A DNA stretch of 64,000 bases. Origin: Holophagales bacterium (GTDB lineage: Bacteria > Acidobacteriota > Thermoanaerobaculia > Multivoradales > Multivoraceae). The translations under genes and the position numbers were made by a program. The DNA lies in assembly GCA_009845425.1 (NCBI GenBank), contig VXZQ01000006.1, positions 273,490-337,489 on the forward strand, written 5' to 3'. Of the stretch, positions 9,077 to 15,772 are shown one piece after another; position 1 is the first letter of the stretch, and the number at the start of each line of letters is the position of its first letter. The notes below the pieces were generated by a model. That model was given only the letters and a program-made list of their open reading frames with translations. It ran no database searches and was not told the origin of the DNA.

Positions 9077-9583
9077 TCAGCCGCAGTCCACGCTGTTCGA
9101 GCGCATGTACGCGATCACCTTCCAGATCGTGTCTTCGGGGATCTTGCCCTCGAAGGGGAGCATCTCCGTGTCCGGCACGCCCTGGTTGATCACGCGGTAG
9201 AGGTCGGCATCCGTGTCGCCGTGGTCCCAGGCGCAGTCGAAGAGGTTCGGAGCGTCCTTGGTAACACCCGGTGTCGTCGAATGGCAGTAGCCCGTGCAGA
9301 CGGCGCGGAACATGCGCCGGCCGGCGGTGATCGCGGCGGGGTCCTCGAGGTAAGCGGCGACCGGCGAGGAAGCGGCTTCCGGTTCGGCGGCCGCGGCCGC
9401 GACGTCTGCCGCGGCCGGCGGCTTCGCCGCGGCGGCGGGCTCTGCCGCCGCCGCTGTCGCCGTCGTGGCGCCAACGGCGGCCTGCGCGCCGGGTTCCTCG
9501 GGCGCCGGCCCGCCGCCGGTGGCGCAGGCCGCTAGCAGCACCGGCAGGGCCAGACCGATCAACGAGGAGTAGCGAGCCTGCAC
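9077..9583 (-). CDS. Lipoprotein c-type cytochrome with a CX3CH haem motif
   Basis: 168 residues from GTG (9581-9583). A lipobox LAAC (Cys20) implies membrane anchoring. Residues about 20-75 are an Ala/Pro/Glu-rich low-complexity linker. The haem domain follows: the covalent site reads VCTGYCH, which is CX3CH instead of CXXCH, confirmed at codon level. A downstream methionine in PDTEMLPF is a candidate axial ligand, and IWKVIAYMRS is the typical C-terminal helix. Position after the quinoprotein dehydrogenase and its binding protein points to its being the dehydrogenase's electron acceptor, equivalent to XoxG/cytochrome cL. That role is inferred from gene order. Confidence 0.8.
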   Translation of the reverse strand: MQARYSSLIGLALPVLLAACATGGGPAPEEPGAQAAVGATTATAAAAEPAAAAKPPAAADVAAAAAEPEAASSPVAAYLEDPAAITAGRRMFRAVCTGYCHSTTPGVTKDAPNLFDCAWDHGDTDADLYRVINQGVPDTEMLPFEGKIPEDTIWKVIAYMRSNSVDCG

Positions 9584-9646
9584 GGCAGGCGGTTCGTTGG
9601 TGTTGGGCGGTTCGCTCGTGGTGGTCAGGGCGTTGCTCCTCGACGG

Positions 9647-10480
9647 TCAGGGCCCGCCGATGCCCAGCGCGCGGATCGCTTCCGGCGAGGACACGGTGGG
9701 GAAGGGTTCGATGCGGAAGATGCCATAACGCGCGGCCAGGCGCGCGAGAGTGCCGTCGCGGCGGAGGTCTTCGAGAACCCGCGTCACATCGTCGCCGAGG
9801 ACGTCGCCGGCGCGCACGGCGGCGTGTTCGTTGAAGCGGAGTCCGGGCGGCGGCTCGAAGCCGCTCACCGGGTCCCTGCCCAGGCTGGCCAGGGCGGGGC
9901 CGAAGATCAGGGCAGCGGCCGCCCGGCCGTCGTCCACGGCGCCGACGACATCGGCCGCGCTCGGTTGCGAGGTCCAGTCCAGACCCGCCGCCTGGGCGGC
10001 GAAGTGGCCGAGAGACTGCAGCCGCACCGCCACCTTGCGGTTCGCCACCGCTTCCGGCAGACCGGCCCAGTCCAGGCTCTCGGCGGCCGGCATGTAGATC
10101 TCGAAGGCGGCCGCGTAGTAGGGCGGGCTGAGATCGACCGCTCCGGCCAGCCGCCCGAGGGCGAGCTGGCCCGGCACGGAGGGCGCGAGATCACACTCGC
10201 GTTCCAGGAGTGCCTCGAACGGCAGATCCGTGTCGTCGATCTCGGAGTAGGGCGGAGCCTTCGGCCGCCAGACCGGAACGAAGTCGCGGCCGAGGCGCTC
10301 CGCGGCTTCCCGGAACAGGTCGTGGTCGAAGCCGGTACCTTCCGCGCGGTCGGCGCGCGGCAGGTCGTCCTCGACCAGACAGACCCGCAACTCCTCGGCC
10401 GGCGCGGGAACGACCGCCAGGAAGAGGGCGAGCGCTCCGGCCGCGGGCATCGGCCGCCTCGCTGCCGACGCCACAGCCAT
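9647..10480 (-). CDS. Periplasmic substrate-binding protein (SBP family 3), XoxJ/MoxJ-like by context
   Basis: 277 residues. The ATG (10478-10480) overlaps the stop of the upstream dehydrogenase as ATGA; the frame remains open further upstream inside that gene, but only as a shadow. A signal peptide (PAAGALALFLAVVPAPAEE) precedes a family 3 binding-protein fold: LRVCLVEDDLP, TGFDHDLFREAAERLG, DLAPSVPGQLALG, LSPPYY, VANRKVAVRLQS, ending LARLAARYGI. No ABC permease or ATPase accompanies it. In methanol dehydrogenase operons the MoxJ/XoxJ protein is exactly such an orphan binding protein, thought to assist dehydrogenase maturation. That is the favoured role here. Confidence 0.8.
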   Translation of the reverse strand: MAVASAARRPMPAAGALALFLAVVPAPAEELRVCLVEDDLPRADRAEGTGFDHDLFREAAERLGRDFVPVWRPKAPPYSEIDDTDLPFEALLERECDLAPSVPGQLALGRLAGAVDLSPPYYAAAFEIYMPAAESLDWAGLPEAVANRKVAVRLQSLGHFAAQAAGLDWTSQPSAADVVGAVDDGRAAAALIFGPALASLGRDPVSGFEPPPGLRFNEHAAVRAGDVLGDDVTRVLEDLRRDGTLARLAARYGIFRIEPFPTVSSPEAIRALGIGGP

Positions 10481-12240
10481 CACGAATCGAGTTCGAAGAC
10501 GAGCAGCATGCTGCCTTCGGGCAGCGAGGGCGCGGTGCCGACCGCGGTCTGGACCACGCCGCCGCCGCCGGAACCGACTGCCATGAAGGTCCGGCCCTCG
10601 TACTGGTACGCGATCGGGTGGCTGCGGATGCCGGAGCCGGTTTGGTAGCGCCACACCTCCTCGCCGGTCTCCGCGTTGAAGCCGAGGAGGTGGCCGGAGG
10701 CGTTGCCCGTGACGACGAGGCCGCCGGCCGTGCTGAGCACGCCCGCGAGCATCGGCACCGGATCGCGGTAGCTCCACCTCGTCTCGCCGGTGCTGACGTC
10801 GATCGCCGACAGGTGCCCGTACGACTTCCCTTCGGCGGTGTCGGTCGGGATCGGCTCGCCTCCGAAGAACGGGATGCCCTCGACGAAGACGACGACGCCC
10901 TTGCGGAACATCATGCAGCTCTCGATCGTCGGCACGTAGGCGAGACCGGTCTCGGGGCTGTAGGCGCCGGCGTAGGCGGCGTTGTTGCCGCCGGCGAGAC
11001 CGGGGCAGACGCGCTGGGTCGGTTCGTCCGCCGGCTTCATCACCGGGTCGACGACCGGCCGGCCGTCCTCGTCCAGCGTCGCCCAGTTCAACTGGTGGAC
11101 GTACTGGCTGGCGTGCAGGAAGCCGCCGTCGCGGCGGTCGAGAACGTAGAAGTAGCCGTTCCGGTTCGCCTGGACCAGGGCGGGAACGGTCTGCTCGTTG
11201 ACCTGGACGTCGACCAGCCAGACCTCGGAGTTGCCGTCGTAGTCCCAGACGTCGTGGGGCGTGAACTGGAAGTACCACTTGCGCTCGCCGGTCTTGATGT
11301 CGACGGCCAGCACGCTGTCGCTATAGAGGTTGTCGCCGAGGCGGGTGTCGCCGTTCCAGTCGGGCGACGGGTTGCCGGTGGTCCAGAACAAGGTCTGCGT
11401 CGCCGGGTCGTAACTGCCGGTCGCCCAGGTGGCGGCGCCCCCGGTCTTGTACGACTCGCCCAGCCAGGTCTCGACACCGGGCTCGCCCGCTTCCGGCACG
11501 GTGTAGTGGCGCCAGAGTTGTTCGCCGGTCTCCAGGTCGTAGCCGTCGAAGAAGCCCCGGACACCGTACTCGCCGCCGCCGATGCCGATGACGACAACGC
11601 CCTCGGCGATGAGCGGCGCCGAGGTGATCGAGAAGCCCTTGGCGTACGGGATCACTTCGGTGTCCCAGGCGAGTTCGCCGGTCTTGCGATCGAAGGCGAG
11701 CAAGCGGGCGTCGAGGGTTCCCATGACGACGAGGTCCCCGCCGATGCCGACGCCGCGGTTCACCGGCCCGCAGCAGATGCGCAGATCGGAGGGATTCTGG
11801 TGGTCGTAGCGCCAGAGCAGGGTGCCGTCCGCGGCGTCGTAGGCGAGCAGCCGGTTCATCGACGAGGTCAGGTAGAGCACGCCGTCGTAGACCACGGGCG
11901 AGGATTCGAGCTGACTCGGGACGCCGGTCTGGGCGACCCAGGCGACGCGCAGGTCGGAGGCGCTCTCGGGCGTCAGCTCGGTGATCGGCGAGTGGCGCCA
12001 GCTCGCGTAGCTGCCGCCGTAGTGGAGCCAGGATTCGCGCGTCGGCGCCGCCTCGAGCATCGACTGGTCGACCGGGCCCGCGCCGTCGCCGACCGCGGTC
12101 GCCGCCGGCCAGTGGTGCTGGGGCCCTTCGGTGGCGCCCCCCTTTTGGGCTGCGACCGGAAGAGTCAGAAACAGCAGAGCGAGAGCACCGGTCGTGACCT
12201 GGAGAACCGGCTTCCTGGCGGCTTGGCGGGTGGCTGGCAT
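10480..12240 (-). CDS. PQQ-dependent alcohol dehydrogenase, lanthanide-type (XoxF/PedH-like)
   Basis: 586 residues from ATG at 12238-12240, with AGGAG 8 nt upstream. A signal peptide is followed by an eight-bladed quinoprotein propeller. Family residues are visible: the vicinal disulfide C156-C157 (RICCGPVNRG), metal ligands E224 (GGEYGVRG) and N290 (TTGNPSP), and catalytic D333 in HDVWDYDG. Asp335, two residues after the catalytic Asp, is the extra ligand found in lanthanide-dependent XoxF and PedH; calcium enzymes carry Ala or Ser there. The GDNLYSDS segment is closer to quinoprotein alcohol dehydrogenases than to methanol dehydrogenases, so methanol need not be the substrate. It probably passes electrons to the cytochrome at 9077-9583 in the periplasm. 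First gene of the PQQ module. Confidence 0.88.
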   Translation of the reverse strand: MPATRQAARKPVLQVTTGALALLFLTLPVAAQKGGATEGPQHHWPAATAVGDGAGPVDQSMLEAAPTRESWLHYGGSYASWRHSPITELTPESASDLRVAWVAQTGVPSQLESSPVVYDGVLYLTSSMNRLLAYDAADGTLLWRYDHQNPSDLRICCGPVNRGVGIGGDLVVMGTLDARLLAFDRKTGELAWDTEVIPYAKGFSITSAPLIAEGVVVIGIGGGEYGVRGFFDGYDLETGEQLWRHYTVPEAGEPGVETWLGESYKTGGAATWATGSYDPATQTLFWTTGNPSPDWNGDTRLGDNLYSDSVLAVDIKTGERKWYFQFTPHDVWDYDGNSEVWLVDVQVNEQTVPALVQANRNGYFYVLDRRDGGFLHASQYVHQLNWATLDEDGRPVVDPVMKPADEPTQRVCPGLAGGNNAAYAGAYSPETGLAYVPTIESCMMFRKGVVVFVEGIPFFGGEPIPTDTAEGKSYGHLSAIDVSTGETRWSYRDPVPMLAGVLSTAGGLVVTGNASGHLLGFNAETGEEVWRYQTGSGIRSHPIAYQYEGRTFMAVGSGGGGVVQTAVGTAPSLPEGSMLLVFELDS

Positions 12241-12376
12241 AGACAATCTTCTCCTGAGACGTTCAGGTGTCGCGAGGACCCCCTGGACGAGGCTGTTCGT
12301 GCGGGCGGCGATGATACCGTGCGGCCCGTTTCGTGTGCTTGAGAAGACCCGCGCACCCAGTGAGGAGAAGCCCGAG

Positions 12377-13492
12377 ATGACGGACGACGACAGCGGCACG
12401 CAGTCACTCTATGGCCGGCTCGACCCGGAACAGGTCGGCGCCTTCGCTCTGAAGGTGTGGCAGTTCAAGCAGGGCGAGCTCGTCTCCCTGATGATTCACC
12501 TCGGCGACCGGCTGGGCATCTATCGCACCCTTCAGGGCCTGGGTCCGGTGAGCCCGGCGGAACTGGCCGAAGCCAGCGGGCTGAAGGAGCGCTGGTTGCG
12601 CGAGTGGCTGCACGGCCAGGCGGCCGCCGGGCTGCTCGACTACCACGGAGCCGAGAACGGCGGCGAGCCGCGCTTCGAGCTCAACGGCGTCGCCGCGGCG
12701 GTGCTCGCGGACGAGGAGAACTCCGTGGCCTTCGCCGCCGGCGCCTTCGGCTATCCGCCCGACCACGACGTGATCGACGGTACTGCGGAGGCGTTCAGGA
12801 CCGGAATCGGCCTGTCCTACCAGCAGCTCGGGCCCTGCGCCGCGCATCGCACCGAGCGCATGCTCGGCCCCTGGACCCGGCAGGCGCTGGTGCCGCGGAT
12901 CGTGCCCGCGCTCGACGGCGTCGAGGATCGGCTGCGGGCCGGAATCGACGTCATCGACGTCGGCTGTGGCGGCGGCGTGGCGCTCCTGTCCCTGGCCCGG
13001 GCCTTCCCGGAGTCGCGTTTCACCGGGTACGACCCGTCCGCGCACGCGATCGACATCGCCCGTGAGCGCACCCGGGAAGCAGGCGTCGCGAACGTCGACT
13101 GGCAGATCGCTCGCGGCGAGGACCTGCCGCGGGAGCCGAGCTTCGACCTGGTCGTGACCTTCGACTGCATCCACGACATGACGCGGCCGGACCTCGTCAT
13201 CAAGGCCATCCGCGGCGCCATCCGGGACGACGGCACCTGGTTGATCAAGGACATCCGCAGCAGCCCGCGGTTCGAGGACAACATGCGCAATCCGGTGCTG
13301 GCGCTCCTCTACGGGTTCTCGGTTTCGGCCTGCATGTCGTCGGCCCTGTCCGAGCCGGACGGCATGGGCCTGGGAACGCTGGGTTTCAATCCGGTCGTGG
13401 CGGAGCGGATGGTACGGGAAGCCGGCTTCACCCGCTTCCGGATGCACGACTTCGACGACCCGGCGAACCTCTACTACGAAGTCCGGCCCTGA
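12377..13492 (+). CDS. Class I SAM-dependent methyltransferase with N-terminal winged helix
   Basis: 371 residues. The ATG at 12377-12379 has GAGGAG about 10 nt upstream; the frame is open further upstream, but only through the divergent promoter region. Residues about 20-110 look like the dimerising winged-helix domain of small-molecule O-methyltransferases (LKERWLREWLHGQAAAGLL). The catalytic domain has motif I VIDVGCGGG, an acidic D in TGYDPSA and post-I LVVTFDCIHD. The overall pattern resembles the Rv2258c-like family. The substrate is unknown. It is divergent from the quinoprotein dehydrogenase across 136 bp. Confidence 0.8.
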   Translation: MTDDDSGTQSLYGRLDPEQVGAFALKVWQFKQGELVSLMIHLGDRLGIYRTLQGLGPVSPAELAEASGLKERWLREWLHGQAAAGLLDYHGAENGGEPRFELNGVAAAVLADEENSVAFAAGAFGYPPDHDVIDGTAEAFRTGIGLSYQQLGPCAAHRTERMLGPWTRQALVPRIVPALDGVEDRLRAGIDVIDVGCGGGVALLSLARAFPESRFTGYDPSAHAIDIARERTREAGVANVDWQIARGEDLPREPSFDLVVTFDCIHDMTRPDLVIKAIRGAIRDDGTWLIKDIRSSPRFEDNMRNPVLALLYGFSVSACMSSALSEPDGMGLGTLGFNPVVAERMVREAGFTRFRMHDFDDPANLYYEVRP

Positions 13493-13506
13493 CCGCCGGC
13501 CTGTAA

Positions 13507-13528
13507 CCGCGGGTCTTCTGACCCGCGG
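13507..13528. terminator. Hairpin between convergent genes
   Basis: A perfect 9-bp GC-rich stem (13507-13515 with 13520-13528) with a TTCT loop lies between the stops of the convergent methyltransferase and membrane-protein genes. There is no clear T-run on either side, so it is a bidirectional terminator candidate by position and stability only. Confidence 0.5.
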
Positions 13529-13558
13529 AGAACAACGCGCCGCGTAGCGGCGACCGCG

Positions 13559-15634
13559 CTAACGCCAGCGCAGGTCGACGCGGTCGATCGCCAAGCCGTT
13601 CGCCGGCATGGCGTTGCCGCGTGGGACCTCGAGGACGAGTTGAGCGCCTGCCGGCCACGGCGCCGGCGCCACCGCCCGGGTCTGCCAGTCGTCATCGCTA
13701 CCTGCGGCGAAGGTCAGGCGACCGAGTTCCTGGCCGCCGGCACGAGCGACAAGGGTCACGGGCGCCGCACGGTTCCGGATCACGCGGAGAACGACGGCGA
13801 TCTCCACCCGGTCGCCACCCGGGATCACGGCCGCTTCGGCGCGGCTCCCTTCTGGAAGCACCCACGCTTCGGGATAGCGCGTGCGGTCAAGCGTCCAGCG
13901 CTCCGGTTCCTGGTTTCCCCCGGTTCGATGCACCGCCGCGCTTTCGATCTCCAGGCGTCGCGTAGGCAGCGAATCCGCGAGCACCGGCAGCGCAGCCAGG
14001 AACAGGAGCGGGAGGCCGGCGCAGGCCGCCGCCACGCTCCTCCGGCGCACTCGCGGCGCAAGGATGGCCACGGCGACCGCGAGCACAGGCAGGAGCCACG
14101 TCGCTGTCCGGGCCCGGGTGGCCGACGGCAGCAGGCGGGCCAGGTCGAGACCGGTCCGCGCCTCCAGGTGATGAAGGAAGTGGTGACGCCCGTCGGCCAG
14201 GTTGTAGGTCCATCCCGGTTCCACGACGAACAGGACCGTCAAGGCGCCCGAGAGAAGCGCCAGCACCAGGGCGAGGGCGACGATGCCGGCCGCGGGCGAA
14301 CGGACCACTGAACCCTCGCCGCCCTGGCGTCCGAGGTCGGGCCTCCGCTCGAACAGGGGCACCAGGAGCAGGGCGAGGAACGGAAGAACGACGAGGCCGT
14401 AGCGGAACGGTGGCGACCAGCCGCCGTACCACTCGCGGCGAGAGGCGACCAGGAGCAGCGTGGGTACGGCGATGAGCGCGACTTCGAACAGGAGCCGCCG
14501 GTTGCGCCGGAAGCTGGCCACGGCGCCGGGGAACAGGAGCAACCAGATCGGCGCGCAGGCGACGAGTCCGTAGGCGAGGTCGAAGAACAGCCCGTTGAGG
14601 CCGAGCGCGAGCTTCGAGGCCGGCTGCCGGTAGACCTCGAGTTCGCCCCACGAGTGCATACCGAGCACGGTGCCGAACACGGCGCGGTTCGACCACAGGA
14701 CGAGGAGAGCGGACGGTACGCCGACGGCCGCCAGCACCAGGAGTCCGCGGCGCCGCCGGGCCGGGGCGAGTCGCAGCACGAGGATCAGCGCGAGCGCGAC
14801 GCTGATCAGGGCCAGCCGGAGCTTGATCGCGGGAAGGAGCGCCAGCGACAGGGCGAGGAGAGCCCACATCGTCCATTCGGCACCTTCCGTTTCGGTCGTC
14901 GGGCTCTCCTTGCCGCCGGTGAGACGGTCGATCCACCGGAACGCGGCCACAGCGAGGACGACGGCGGCGACTTCCGCCCAGATCTGCTGGCTGTAGATCA
15001 GAAACGGTGCGGAGAAACTGAAGATCGCGTAGGCGGCGAGGCGCGCGCGAGCGTCCTGGCTGAACGCGGTGAGATCGAGCAGCAGCCAGGCGCCCAGGGC
15101 GGCCAGTGCGGCGATGACGACCATCGCGCCCGCCCGGCCGCCAAGACGGTACGCGGGGGCCATGACCGCCTGCAGTACGGCGCCATGGCGCGAGCGGATG
15201 GTGCCGTCGTCGGTCTCGGGATCGCCGGGCTGCGGTTCGATCGCGCGCGGCATGAACGCAAGCGAGTCCTGATTCCGGTAGTTGTTCGCGACATCGACGT
15301 CGAAGTCGTACGCGATGCTATGGGTCGTGAGGAGAAACCAGGGTTCATCGCCGTCGGGGGCGCGCTCGTGGATCGACCAGGGGATCAGGGCCAGGTAGAG
15401 GCCGAAGGGAAGCAGCAGGAAAACGAGCGGAGGCCGACCGGCGCCGGCCGCGCGTTCAAGCAGAGGCTCGAGGGCCAGAACCCGGCAGGTGACATAGAGC
15501 AGGCCCGCGGCCACCGCTCCCGCCATCGCGGCGGGTTGCCAGGCGGCGACGCCCACGAGTGGCGAGGCGAGCGTGATCGCCCCGAGAACGACGGCGGCCC
15601 CCAGCGCCCAGGCATCGATTCCGCGGCGGACCAT
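13559..15634 (-). CDS. Polytopic membrane protein, GT-C glycosyltransferase-like
   Basis: 691 residues from ATG at 15632-15634. The first 500 residues contain about 11-12 hydrophobic segments. A large first extracytoplasmic loop begins with an acidic DGDEPWF motif, the position where GT-C enzymes (ArnT/PMT type) carry the catalytic Asp/Glu. The last roughly 150 residues are soluble and beta-rich, ending NGLAIDRVDLRWR, like a jelly-roll domain. A lipid-linked sugar transferase acting at the outer face of the inner membrane is therefore plausible, but donor and acceptor are unknown and no glycan genes are adjacent. Confidence 0.55.
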   Translation of the reverse strand: MVRRGIDAWALGAAVVLGAITLASPLVGVAAWQPAAMAGAVAAGLLYVTCRVLALEPLLERAAGAGRPPLVFLLLPFGLYLALIPWSIHERAPDGDEPWFLLTTHSIAYDFDVDVANNYRNQDSLAFMPRAIEPQPGDPETDDGTIRSRHGAVLQAVMAPAYRLGGRAGAMVVIAALAALGAWLLLDLTAFSQDARARLAAYAIFSFSAPFLIYSQQIWAEVAAVVLAVAAFRWIDRLTGGKESPTTETEGAEWTMWALLALSLALLPAIKLRLALISVALALILVLRLAPARRRRGLLVLAAVGVPSALLVLWSNRAVFGTVLGMHSWGELEVYRQPASKLALGLNGLFFDLAYGLVACAPIWLLLFPGAVASFRRNRRLLFEVALIAVPTLLLVASRREWYGGWSPPFRYGLVVLPFLALLLVPLFERRPDLGRQGGEGSVVRSPAAGIVALALVLALLSGALTVLFVVEPGWTYNLADGRHHFLHHLEARTGLDLARLLPSATRARTATWLLPVLAVAVAILAPRVRRRSVAAACAGLPLLFLAALPVLADSLPTRRLEIESAAVHRTGGNQEPERWTLDRTRYPEAWVLPEGSRAEAAVIPGGDRVEIAVVLRVIRNRAAPVTLVARAGGQELGRLTFAAGSDDDWQTRAVAPAPWPAGAQLVLEVPRGNAMPANGLAIDRVDLRWR

Positions 15635-15648
15635 CTCCGCCGCATTCT

Positions 15649-15699
15649 AGGAGCTTGCGCCGCGAAACGCGGCGCAGCAAGTTCGCGGCGGAAGCTCCT
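15649..15699. repeat. Compound stem-loop with nested inverted repeats
   Basis: A perfect 9-bp inner hairpin (15656-15664 with 15668-15676, loop AAA) sits inside an outer 8-bp inverted repeat (15649-15656 with 15692-15699). It lies between the molybdopterin-subunit gene (stop at 15773) and the start of the membrane-protein gene. It may terminate the upstream gene or be a dispersed palindromic element. No T-run is present. Confidence 0.45.
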
Positions 15700-15772
15700 G
15701 GGAGCGGACGGGATGGGCCGAAACACGGCGCTTGCGACGGGTTTCGGGGCGCTAGCGGCGGCCGCCTCTGCT

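Noticed and set aside
12304..12340. TATCAT hexamer upstream of the PQQ dehydrogenase as its promoter
   Set aside because: No -35 hexamer at proper spacing; isolated -10-like hexamers occur before several genes here and are not enough to call a site.
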